Origin: Marinisporobacter sp.
GTDB taxonomy: Bacteria; Bacillota; Clostridia; Peptostreptococcales; Thermotaleaceae
Direction: 5' to 3'
Assembly (NCBI GenBank): GCA_025210395.1
Contig: JAOARV010000023.1
Span: forward strand, 1-60,021
DNA length: 60,021 nucleotides
In this document: in pieces, positions 27,067-34,556 of the stretch
Numbering within the stretch: the stretch's first letter is position 1
How the letters are laid out: each line of letters begins with the position of its first letter
Position numbers and translations under genes: made by a program
Notes under the pieces: model-generated
The model's input: only the letters and a program-made list of their open reading frames with translations
Databases searched by the model: none
What the model was told of the DNA's origin: nothing

Positions 27067-27855
27067 ATGAAAATAGGATATGCAGCATCTAGTGGAGAAA
27101 TAGACATATTTGATACGCTAAAATATACAAAAGAGAATGGCTTTGATTGTGTTGAACTTAATGTAAATATGCCTATTTTTTTTCCTGAAAGATTTACAAA
27201 GGAAGAAAGAGAAGAAATTAAAAGATATAAAGAAGAAAACCATATAGCGATTACTTTACATGCTCCAGAGGATATTACCCTCTTACAGCTGCAAGAAGGA
27301 ATTAGAAAAGCTACAATAGATAGATTTAAAGAAGTGATTGACTTTGGCTATGATATAGGGGCTAGTAGAATGACTATGCACATAGGAAGTGCAGTATGCT
27401 TTACCCTTACAGATCGCAAATCTTATTTAGATGAATTTTATTATGAAGAATATAAAAAGGTACTTAAAGAGAGTTTAATAGAATTAAGTGATTATGCCCA
27501 AGATAAGATTTACTTATGTATTGAAAATTCAGGAAGATTCCCACAAAAAATCGTACAAGAGACATTAGGAGAACTTTTAGGTCAAGAAAATTTATATTTG
27601 ACGTGGGATATAGGACATAGCTATACGAATCAATATAATGAAGTAGATTTTTTCTTGAAGAACATAAAATATATAAAGACTTGCCATTTACACGATTATA
27701 ATGGGAAAAGTGATCATCAGATTATAGGGAGTGGAAATGTAGATTTTAACTATCATATAGAAAAGATGAAAGGGTTAGATGTATATTATATCATTGAAGT
27801 AAGGCCAAGAGAAAATGCAGTAAAATCTTTAGAAAAGTTAAAGGAAATATTATAG
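27067..27855 (+). CDS. Sugar phosphate isomerase/epimerase family TIM-barrel protein
   Basis: Xylose isomerase-like (AP endonuclease 2 fold) protein, 262 residues. Likely metal ligands appear in order along the barrel: the histidine in ITLHAPED, MTMHIGSA, the glutamate in LCIENSGR, WDIGHSY, THC-LHDYN region (KTCHLHDYN) and the final glutamate in YIIEVRP. Family members isomerise or epimerise sugars or cleave DNA at abasic sites; this one cannot be assigned. Single gene with RBS TTAGGAGGTTAGCAT and its own terminator. Confidence 0.85.
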   Translation: MKIGYAASSGEIDIFDTLKYTKENGFDCVELNVNMPIFFPERFTKEEREEIKRYKEENHIAITLHAPEDITLLQLQEGIRKATIDRFKEVIDFGYDIGASRMTMHIGSAVCFTLTDRKSYLDEFYYEEYKKVLKESLIELSDYAQDKIYLCIENSGRFPQKIVQETLGELLGQENLYLTWDIGHSYTNQYNEVDFFLKNIKYIKTCHLHDYNGKSDHQIIGSGNVDFNYHIEKMKGLDVYYIIEVRPRENAVKSLEKLKEIL

Positions 27856-27867
27856 ATATATACAAAG

Positions 27868-27911
27868 AGCCATGAACTTAGAGGAAAATAGCCTAAAGTT
27901 CATGGCTTTTT
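27868..27911 (+). terminator. Terminator after the TIM-barrel gene
   Basis: A perfect 12-bp stem AGCCATGAACTT / AAGTTCATGGCT (27868-27879 and 27896-27907), then TTTT. Confidence 0.9.
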
Positions 27912-27944
27912 ACATCTCATATTATTTTTCAGGGTGATAGCACT

Positions 27945-28009
27945 ACAATTTTAAATTGTGTTGTTGACACGATACAATTATTATGCAATAATATGATCGT
28001 AGTGATCAT
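27945..28009 (+). promoter_or_regulatory. Promoter of the ECF S gene flanked by two palindromes
   Basis: TTGACA (27964-27969), 17 bases, AATAAT (27987-27992). A perfect palindrome, ACAATTT-T-AAATTGT (27945-27959), sits upstream of the -35, and ATGATC-N5-GATCAT (27993-28009) lies over the expected start site. This suggests control by one or two DNA-binding proteins; no riboswitch is seen. Confidence 0.6.
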
Positions 28010-28057
28010 GTGATATTAAAAAAAAATTGGATATGAAGGATGAAGGGAGAGAGTAGA

Positions 28058-28588
28058 ATGAAAAATAATGCTTGGACAACAAGAAGAATGATCCTTTTAG
28101 GATTGTTTATAGCTGTGAATATGGTAGCTACTTATATACATATTCCAATAGGGCCTAGTATGATGCATCTAGGAACAACGACTCTTTTTATAACGGCACT
28201 TATTTTAAATCCAACGGATGCAGCTATAGCAGCCGGTGGAGGTATGTTTTTGTTTGATATTTTTGCAGGGTATACGACTTATGCACCATTTACTTTAATC
28301 ATTAAGGGGTTAATGGCATATGTAGTAGCGAAAATTGTTCAAAGTAAAGACTACAAGGGGATCAATATGAAGATCAATTTTTTAGGATATGTAGTAGGAG
28401 GAATGATTTCATTAGTAGGGTATTATCTAACGAATGTATACTTTAGTGGGAATTTCATAGCACCTATTGCCAAAATACCAGGATCATTGCTTACTACAGG
28501 GATAGGATTACTTATTGCATTACCTATAGGAATACAAGTGAAAAAAGCTTTTATGAAGGTAGATAAGCAAGCATATCATGTAAAATAA
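28058..28588 (+). CDS. ECF transporter S component
   Basis: Substrate-binding membrane subunit of an energy-coupling factor vitamin transporter, 176 residues with five or six hydrophobic segments (for example MILLGLFIAVNMVATYI, then GTTTLFITALILNPTDAAIAA). The vitamin cannot be told from sequence. The ATPases and T component are not in the window, as expected for a group II system with shared modules. ATG 28058 is chosen over ATG 28040 because GAAGGGAGAGAG lies between them. Confidence 0.8.
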   Translation: MKNNAWTTRRMILLGLFIAVNMVATYIHIPIGPSMMHLGTTTLFITALILNPTDAAIAAGGGMFLFDIFAGYTTYAPFTLIIKGLMAYVVAKIVQSKDYKGINMKINFLGYVVGGMISLVGYYLTNVYFSGNFIAPIAKIPGSLLTTGIGLLIALPIGIQVKKAFMKVDKQAYHVK

Positions 28589-28633
28589 AGAAAATCCCAA
28601 AGAGATCGTAATCTCCTTGGGGTTTCTTTATTA
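28587..28633 (+). terminator. Terminator after the ECF S gene
   Basis: A long imperfect stem with arms around TCCCAAAGAGAT (28595-28606) and ATCTCCTTGGGG (28611-28622), extended by AAAGAAA / TTTCTTT. Confidence 0.75.
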
Positions 28634-28789
28634 TTTAAAAATATTCAGGATATAGATACCTTATGTAGTAGATGCTGGACTAGTAAAAGAAAATAATTAG
28701 TCTGAAAAAAATAGAAACTATTGAGCTTGAAGGGAACTTTGGATTATAATAAAATAGATGACGGAAAAGATTTTTTTTTGTAGAGAGTA

Positions 28790-28819
28790 TTGACATTTTT
28801 TGATAAGATTTGCTACCTT
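28790..28819 (+). promoter_or_regulatory. Promoter of the DedA-like gene
   Basis: TTGACA (28790-28795), 18 bases, TACCTT (28814-28819). The rest of the 28634-28850 gap shows no recognisable element. Confidence 0.45.
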
Positions 28820-28864
28820 GTAATAGTGACCATTTTTAGCAAAGAAAAATAAGGAGGAATGAAG

Positions 28865-29461
28865 TTGCTCCAAGAAAAAATATTGTGTTTGATTTCTATT
28901 TATGGATATATAGGTATATTTTTAGCTTTAGTATTTGGAATAATAGGACTTCCTATACCTGATGAGGTATTATTAACCTTTGCAGGTTTTTTAGTTACCC
29001 AAGGAAAAATGAATTTTTTCTGGGTGGTGGGCATTGCTTTTATAGGAAGTATTATAGGGGTATCTGTCAGCTATACCATAGGATATTGCTTTGGATGGCC
29101 TTTCCTAAAAAAATATGGGAAATATCTACATATAAATGAAAAATCTTTTTATAAGACTGAAAAATGGTTTGATCAATATGGGAAATATGCTATTATTATA
29201 GGTTATTTTATTCCAGGGGTTCGTCAGCTGAATGCTTATTATGCAGGGATTACGAAGAGACCCTATATGAGGTTTGCTTTTTATGCCAATATAGGAGGAT
29301 TACTTTGGGTTACTTCATTTGTTACTCTCGGAGTTTTTGTAGGTGAAAGGTGGCAGGCTTGGGTAGAAAAATTTCACACAGCTGCTATAGCCATCTTAGT
29401 GCTTAGCTGTATAGGCATAGGAATATATTATTTTATAGAAAAGAAAAATAAGAGGAAGTAG
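28865..29461 (+). CDS. DedA family (VTT domain) membrane protein
   Basis: Integral membrane protein of about 198 residues with the VTT/SNARE-associated pattern: FGIIGLPIPDEVLLTFAGFL, the GxxxGxxxxYxxG region (GSIIGVSVSYTIGYCFG), and the R-P-G-R loop FIPGVRQLNAYYAGI. DedA proteins act as lipid scramblases or undecaprenyl-phosphate flippases and support membrane homeostasis. ATG 28859 is only one base from AGGAGG, so TTG 28865, seven bases downstream, is the likelier start. Confidence 0.88.
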   Translation: MLQEKILCLISIYGYIGIFLALVFGIIGLPIPDEVLLTFAGFLVTQGKMNFFWVVGIAFIGSIIGVSVSYTIGYCFGWPFLKKYGKYLHINEKSFYKTEKWFDQYGKYAIIIGYFIPGVRQLNAYYAGITKRPYMRFAFYANIGGLLWVTSFVTLGVFVGERWQAWVEKFHTAAIAILVLSCIGIGIYYFIEKKNKRK

Positions 29462-29553
29462 AGGAGTAGTTATTAAAGAAATTAAGACAGATATATGTGT
29501 AATCTTCAAACCTTTATAAAAAGAATTATACTATGAAAATGGAGAACATTTTT

Positions 29554-29580
29554 AGAAGAGCCAGCATATGGTTCTTTTTA
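29554..29580 (+). terminator. Terminator after the DedA-like gene
   Basis: Stem AAGAGCCA / TGGTTCTT (29556-29563 and 29569-29576), loop GCATA, followed by TTT. It lies 92 bases after the stop codon. Confidence 0.65.
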
Positions 29581-29678
29581 TTTATATATTGAAAATTATA
29601 GGGATAGGAAGACTCCTGAGAGAGGATAAGAAATAAAATGATAAAAAGTAAAAAAAAGATTGAACAGAACAAGAAAAC

Positions 29679-29696
29679 ATGTTAAAATATTAACAA
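29679..29696. promoter_or_regulatory. Rex-like operator 1
   Basis: ATGTTAAAATATTAACAA matches the Rex consensus TTGTTAA-N4-TTAACAA at 13 of 14 fixed positions. Rex represses when NADH is low relative to NAD+. Confidence 0.65.
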
Positions 29697-29759
29697 AATA
29701 CTGATACACAAGTATGCAATCAAACACTTGATTAGAGAAAATATTTTTTTTATCGTACA

Positions 29760-29777
29760 TAGTTAATAAATTAACAT
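29760..29777. promoter_or_regulatory. Rex-like operator 2
   Basis: TAGTTAATAAATTAACAT matches TTGTTAA-N4-TTAACAA at 12 of 14 fixed positions, 64 bases after the first site. 29778-29968 contains AT-rich sequence with nothing I can name. Confidence 0.55.
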
Positions 29778-29968
29778 AAAAATTAATTATGCTAATTTAT
29801 TAAAAGGGAATTCCTAACAAAATCATTAAAGCAATCATATAAATAACCGGTTAAAAGAAAATGAAATGTATTTTTATAAGGAAAAATTCTAATTGAGTGA
29901 AAAAAAATGCAATATAAGAAATTAGAATCTTAAAAAAGAAGTAAAAAATGATCTAAAAAGAAAGTAAA

Positions 29969-29986
29969 ATGTTAGTTATTTAACAA
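29969..29986. promoter_or_regulatory. Rex-like operator 3
   Basis: ATGTTAGTTATTTAACAA matches TTGTTAA-N4-TTAACAA at 12 of 14 fixed positions, 69 bases before the exchanger start codon. Confidence 0.55.
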
Positions 29987-30054
29987 ACGAAACAATGTAA
30001 CAAAAATGGAATCATAATTAAATTTTAACAAAAATAAGAAAGCGGGGGAATGTA

Positions 30055-31437
30055 ATGAAATTTGATGTAGTTGCTTGGATCACAAATCCATTTGTACTGA
30101 TATTTGTAGCGGTGTTTACGGGAATGTTGTTTGGAAAAATAAAATTTGGGAAATTTAATTTTGGTGTATCGGGAACTTTATTTTCAGGATTATTAATTGG
30201 TTGGTGGGTACTTAAATATGCTAAAGGCTTTGGAGAAGAAGATGCTGGATTTAAAGCGGCGTCAAAGCTTATAAAATCTGGTGTTATAGATAAAAACTTT
30301 TTCTTTTTATTCTTAATCCTGTTTGTTGCAGCAGTTGGGTTATTAGCAGCAAAGGATATGGGAGCAGTACTTAAAAAATATGGAGCAAAATTTGTTATAC
30401 TGGGTTTCTTAATCACATGCTTAGGGGCAACAGCAACCTATGGAATGACTCTTTTAAGTCCAGCATTAGGACTTAGCTCTAATCCATATGAAATCTCTGG
30501 CGTTTATACAGGTGCATTAACAAGTTCTCCGGGACTTGCAGCAGATATTGAGACAGCAAAAGGACATGCCACTCATAAAGCGGAAATATATGACGCTATG
30601 ACTGATGCAGAAAAGGCGAAAATCCTTTATGTATTAGATTCAGAAGGTGGATTAACACCAGAAAATACTCCTATACTATCAGATGAGCAAAAAGAACAAT
30701 TAGTAAAAAATGCTGAAGCTGGAATTGGTGTAGGGCATGCCATTGGATATCCATTTGGCGTTTTAATCGTAATTATTGCAGTAAACTTCTTTCCAAAGAT
30801 TTTTGGTATGGATGTAGAAAAGGAACAAAAAATATTTAGAGAAGAAATGACAGCAGCAAAAGTAGCTGCTGGTGGAAAGGAAATACAAGAAACTTCCTTT
30901 GATCTTATTGCTTTTGCAGTTGCTTGTTTCTTTGGTTATACAATAGGAAAGATAAAAATTGTACTTCCTTATTTAGGAGATTTTAGCTTAGGTTCTACAG
31001 GCGGTGTTTTAGTAGGATCATTGATTCTTGGACATATAGGAAAAATAGGATTCATCAATTTTAGAATGAATAATAAGATTTTAGGTGTTGTTAGGCAATT
31101 ATCTCTTGCATTTTTCTTAGCTATTGTAGGACTTAGATATGGTTTTAAAGTATTTGATGCATTACTTGGAGCAGGATGGTATTTAGCAGTTGTATCATTA
31201 GTAGTAGGTGTTGTTGCAATGACGATTGGTTTCTTTGTAGGAAGATATATGTTAGGAATCAACTGGATTATGTTATCAGGAGCAATTTGTGGAGGAATGA
31301 CATCAACTCCAGGACTAGGAGCTGCAGTTGATGCAATTGGTAGTGATGACCTAGCAGCAGGATACGGAGCAACTTATCCATTTGCATTGCTAGGAATGGT
31401 TATCTTTACAATTATACTTCATAATTTGCCAATGTAA
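30055..31437 (+). CDS. AspT/YidE-like exchanger (aspartate:alanine antiporter family)
   Basis: Membrane protein of 460 residues with two homologous halves, each carrying the AspT-type signature loop: GALTSSPGLAADIETAKG and GGMTSTPGLGAAVDAIG. About ten transmembrane segments are visible, with a hydrophilic insert at about 165-230. Relatives exchange carboxylates or amino acids across the membrane. The next gene is a CoA-transferase, so exchange of a short-chain or dicarboxylic acid is inferred. A leader of about 590 bases with three Rex-like sites precedes it. RBS AAAGCGGGGGAATGTA; start ATG 30055. Confidence 0.87.
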   Translation: MKFDVVAWITNPFVLIFVAVFTGMLFGKIKFGKFNFGVSGTLFSGLLIGWWVLKYAKGFGEEDAGFKAASKLIKSGVIDKNFFFLFLILFVAAVGLLAAKDMGAVLKKYGAKFVILGFLITCLGATATYGMTLLSPALGLSSNPYEISGVYTGALTSSPGLAADIETAKGHATHKAEIYDAMTDAEKAKILYVLDSEGGLTPENTPILSDEQKEQLVKNAEAGIGVGHAIGYPFGVLIVIIAVNFFPKIFGMDVEKEQKIFREEMTAAKVAAGGKEIQETSFDLIAFAVACFFGYTIGKIKIVLPYLGDFSLGSTGGVLVGSLILGHIGKIGFINFRMNNKILGVVRQLSLAFFLAIVGLRYGFKVFDALLGAGWYLAVVSLVVGVVAMTIGFFVGRYMLGINWIMLSGAICGGMTSTPGLGAAVDAIGSDDLAAGYGATYPFALLGMVIFTIILHNLPM

Positions 31438-31460
31438 ATAAATGATTGGGGGAAATAGAG

Positions 31461-32960
31461 ATGAAATATGGTGACAGAATAAGAAATAAAGAGCTAGCGA
31501 GTAAAATAACAACAGCAGAAGAATTAGCAGGACTGATTAATGATGGAATGGTAATTGGTGTAAGTGGATTTACACCATCAGGATATCCAAAAGCAGTACC
31601 ACTAGCTCTTGCTGAAAGAGTGAAAAATACTGGAGAAAAAATGAGCGTAAGTGTATATTCTGGTGCTTCGTTAGGACCAGAAGTAGATGGAGCTTGGGCA
31701 GAAGCAGGGATTATTGCAAAAAGACTGCCTTATCAAACAAATAGCACCTTAAGAAATACCATTAATAATGGAGAAGCAGAGTATTTAGATATGCATTTAA
31801 GTCATACACCACAATATGTAAATTATGGAATATTACCAAAGGTGGATATAGCTATTGTTGAGGCAATAGCTGTTACAGAAGAGGGACATATTATTCCTAC
31901 TACTGGTGTTGGAAATACACCTGTATTTGTAAAGCAAGCAGATCAGGTTATTGTAGAAATCAATATGAAAAAGCCTTTAGCCTTAGAAGGAATGGCAGAT
32001 ATTTATATGCCACAAAATCCTCCAAATAGAGAGCCTATTCCCATTACAAAACCAGATCAAAGAGTAGGAACGCCTTACATTTCATGTGGAATAGATAAAA
32101 TTGCAGGAATTGTTATAACAGATTTACAAGATAAAACGAGACCCCTTACTCCAGTGGACCAGGTATCTAAAAAAATATCAGCAAATATATTAAAGTTTTT
32201 AGAAAAAGAAGTAGAACTAGGAAGATTGCCTAAAAATCTACAACCCATCCAATCAGGTGTAGGAAGTGTTGCAAATGCAGTACTTTATGGATTATGTGAA
32301 TCAAGCTTTGAAAATTTAACATGTTATACAGAGGTTGTTCAAGATTCAATGCTTGAGTTATTAAGATGTGGAAAAGCGAGAATGGCATCTACTACATCTA
32401 TAAGCCCTTCACCAGAAGGATTAGTGCAATTTGAAGAAGAAATAGACTTCTTTAAAGATCGAATTATTTTAAGACCACAAGAAATCAGTAATCATCCAGA
32501 AGTAGCAAGAAGACTAGGGGTAATTGCTATGAATACAGCCCTAGAGCTTGATATATACGGAAATGTTAATTCTACCCATGTAATGGGATCTCGTATGATG
32601 AACGGAATTGGTGGTTCTGGAGACTTTGCTAGAAATGCATACCTTACAATATTTACAACAGCATCGATTGCAAAAGATGGAGATGTTTCATCTATCGTAC
32701 CAATGGTTTCTCATGTAGATCATACAGAGCATGATGTAATGGTCATTGTAACAGAGCAAGGTGTTGCAGATTTAAGAGGACTTAGTCCAAAGGAAAGGGC
32801 TATGGAGATTATCAATAATTGTGTACATCCAGATTATAGAGAAAAATTATTAGATTATTACAACAGAGCTTATGAAAGTGGACATAAGCATACACCACAT
32901 ATATTAGAAGAAGCACTTTCATGGCATACAAAGTTTATGAAAACAGGAAGTATGAAATAA
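31461..32960 (+). CDS. Acetyl-CoA hydrolase/transferase family protein (succinate CoA-transferase type)
   Basis: Class I CoA-transferase of the Cat1/AarC group, 499 residues. It starts with a typical RIRNKELASKITTAEELA segment, has GVSGFTPSGYPKAVP near the N terminus, the CoA-binding GVGSVANAVLYGL, and just after it the catalytic glutamate in CYTEVVQDS. C-terminal EHDVMVIVTEQGVADLRGL is conserved. It moves CoA between acids such as acetate and succinate or propionate; the acid pair cannot be fixed here. ATG 31461 follows GGGGGAAATAGAG; TTG 31446 lies upstream of it. Operon with the exchanger. Confidence 0.92.
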   Translation: MKYGDRIRNKELASKITTAEELAGLINDGMVIGVSGFTPSGYPKAVPLALAERVKNTGEKMSVSVYSGASLGPEVDGAWAEAGIIAKRLPYQTNSTLRNTINNGEAEYLDMHLSHTPQYVNYGILPKVDIAIVEAIAVTEEGHIIPTTGVGNTPVFVKQADQVIVEINMKKPLALEGMADIYMPQNPPNREPIPITKPDQRVGTPYISCGIDKIAGIVITDLQDKTRPLTPVDQVSKKISANILKFLEKEVELGRLPKNLQPIQSGVGSVANAVLYGLCESSFENLTCYTEVVQDSMLELLRCGKARMASTTSISPSPEGLVQFEEEIDFFKDRIILRPQEISNHPEVARRLGVIAMNTALELDIYGNVNSTHVMGSRMMNGIGGSGDFARNAYLTIFTTASIAKDGDVSSIVPMVSHVDHTEHDVMVIVTEQGVADLRGLSPKERAMEIINNCVHPDYREKLLDYYNRAYESGHKHTPHILEEALSWHTKFMKTGSMK

Positions 32961-33015
32961 ATATTATAAAATTCATAAGAAAGTCCTAACATACGAAGAA
33001 ATTTGGGCATAATAA

Positions 33016-33055
33016 AAAAATAAAGCAAGTCAAGATCTTGGCTTGCTTTATTTTT
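33016..33055 (+). terminator. Terminator after the CoA-transferase
   Basis: Stem AAATAAAGCAAG / CTTGCTTTATTT (33018-33029 and 33042-33053). The loop is itself the palindrome CAAGATCTTG, giving a long hairpin, followed by T-rich sequence. Confidence 0.9.
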
Positions 33056-33135
33056 ATTTAAGACAACAAAAGATCCCGTTAGGAATATTTATATTTGCTT
33101 ATAATAGAGATATACTATTTATTGGGGGTGATCCT

Positions 33136-33870
33136 TTGAGTATGAAGGAATTAAAATCAATGATTGAAGAAAGTAATCATATTGTCTTCTTTGGAGGGGC
33201 AGGTACTTCTACAGAAAGTAATATACCTGATTTTAGAACAGCAGACACAGGATTATATAGTGATACGGGAGAAAAATATCCACCGGAGACCATGCTTAGT
33301 CACAGCTTTTTTATGCAGCATACGAAAGAGTTTTATGAGTTTTATAAGGAAAAGATGATTTATCCTGAGGCAAAGCCTAATTTAGCGCATTTAGCTCTAG
33401 CAGAGCTAGAGAGACAAGGAAAATTAAAAGCTGTAATCACTCAAAATATTGATGGATTACATCAATCAGGAGGAAGTAAAAATGTGTTAGAGCTTCATGG
33501 ATCTATCCATAGAAACTACTGCATGAAATGTAGAGAAAGCTATTCTTTAGAAGATATCATGAAGAGTGAGAAAGTAGTGCCTAAGTGCAAAAAATGTGGA
33601 GGAATTATCAAACCAGATGTAGTTTTATATGAAGAGGGGTTAGATCATAGTACCATTCAAAAATCTGTAGAATACATAGCTAGTGCAGATGTACTGATTG
33701 TAGGAGGAACCTCCCTTGTAGTATATCCAGCAGCAGGACTGCTTGAATACTATAGAGGAAAAAAATTAATACTGATCAACAAAAGTACTACGCCTTATGA
33801 TCATACTGCTAATTTGGTGATTCAGGATAGTATTGGAAAAGTATTAGATAGTGTTGTAGGTGAGCCATAA
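33136..33870 (+). CDS. cobB: NAD-dependent protein deacylase (sirtuin)
   Basis: SIR2-family enzyme removing acyl groups from lysine with NAD+, 244 residues. Motifs: GAGTSTESNIPDFRT (NAD site), TQNIDGLHQSGG, catalytic histidine in LELHGSIH, and a four-cysteine zinc ribbon (CMKC and CKKC). An open frame extends to 33043, but GGGGGTGATCC precedes TTG 33136, which gives the usual family length. The terminator overlaps its stop codon. Acylated targets could include enzymes of acyl-CoA metabolism upstream; that is speculation. Confidence 0.92.
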   Translation: MSMKELKSMIEESNHIVFFGGAGTSTESNIPDFRTADTGLYSDTGEKYPPETMLSHSFFMQHTKEFYEFYKEKMIYPEAKPNLAHLALAELERQGKLKAVITQNIDGLHQSGGSKNVLELHGSIHRNYCMKCRESYSLEDIMKSEKVVPKCKKCGGIIKPDVVLYEEGLDHSTIQKSVEYIASADVLIVGGTSLVVYPAAGLLEYYRGKKLILINKSTTPYDHTANLVIQDSIGKVLDSVVGEP

Positions 33871-33884
33871 AGGCTCACCTTTTA
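33859..33884 (+). terminator. Terminator overlapping the sirtuin stop codon
   Basis: A perfect 8-bp stem GGTGAGCC / GGCTCACC (33859-33866 and 33872-33879), then TTTTAT. Confidence 0.85.
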
Positions 33885-33907
33885 TATTACGATTTAGGAA
33901 TATAAAA

Positions 33908-33976
33908 ATCGAGAATATACTGATAACCGCTTGGCGCTAAAGGGGGACTAAAACACCAGATTATCATATTCTCGAT
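33908..33976. other. Unidentified structured element (RNA or DNA hairpin)
   Basis: A 10-bp stem ATCGAGAATA / TATTCTCGAT (33908-33917 and 33967-33976), a three-base bulge TAC, then a 6-bp stem TGATAA / TTATCA (33921-33926 and 33961-33966) enclose 34 bases. The enclosed part is unusually G/C-rich for this genome (CCGCTTGGCGC, then AGGGGG at 33941-33946). No match to a riboswitch or ribozyme I know. It is downstream of the sirtuin terminator and not near a start codon. 33985-34295 shows nothing else I can name. Confidence 0.6.
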
Positions 33977-34308
33977 ATAAAAAGTATCACCCAAAAACTA
34001 AAGATATATACATGAAGAATGATAAATAAAAAAGTATTTTGAGGAATGTTTTGTAAAGTTATATTTCGATATGAATAGTTTTGGAAAATCGTACAATGTT
34101 TACAACTGGTAGAAATTTTGATGAATAAAATGAAAAACAATAGTACTAGTAGATTTTCCCCCAAATACATGGACTATTTTAATATAGATCAACACGTTAA
34201 ACATTAAATTGATGATGATTATTATTATTAAGGAATGAAAAGGGTAAAAATTGTATATATTTATATAATAATACGATAATATACCTATTACAAATTGGAG
34301 GTAAGTGT

Positions 34309-34509
34309 ATGATAAAAAAAACAAACAATTCTTTAGAATTAGATCAAACAAAAGATTATTTTATAGCAAAAAAATTAGAAGATTTAGCTATAGAAATAGG
34401 GGAATTATCAGAAGAAGAAAAAAAATTTATCATAGAAAGGGTTTATGAGAAGAATAGGCGTGCTATTGTACAGCTGTGTAATACGATTATAGATTATTTA
34501 GGATGGTAA
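34309..34509 (+). CDS. Small hypothetical protein
   Basis: A 66-residue protein, not recognised. It is helical and charged, with no signal peptide or membrane segment; the middle has LEDLAIEIGELSEEEKKFI and the end is CNTIIDYLGW. The ribosome binding site AAATTGGAGGTAAGTGT at correct distance from ATG 34309 supports it as a real gene. It lies alone between the sirtuin and the leftward biotin genes. Confidence 0.6.
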   Translation: MIKKTNNSLELDQTKDYFIAKKLEDLAIEIGELSEEEKKFIIERVYEKNRRAIVQLCNTIIDYLGW

Positions 34510-34546
34510 AAGAAAAGTTCATACTCAGATGAACTGACTATGAACG
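34505..34546 (-). terminator. Terminator of bioDA (minus strand)
   Basis: On the minus strand GTTCATA and TATGAAC (34545-34539 and 34523-34517) form a stem with a 15-base loop, followed by TTTTCTTTT. On the plus strand no T-run follows. Confidence 0.7.
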
Positions 34547-34556
34547 TAAGAAATGA

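Noticed and set aside
30015..30035. Possible fourth Rex site just before the exchanger
   Set aside because: Only the right half TTAACAA is good; the left half does not match.
33043..33135. Sirtuin start at 33043
   Set aside because: The upstream part overlaps the preceding terminator and adds 31 residues that do not belong to the family; the ribosome binding site is next to TTG 33136.
33908..33976. Reading the structured element as a hammerhead or twister ribozyme, or a known riboswitch
   Set aside because: CTGATAA resembles the hammerhead box, but no matching GAAA box is found in the required place. The twister core and the conserved cores of the riboswitch classes I know are absent.
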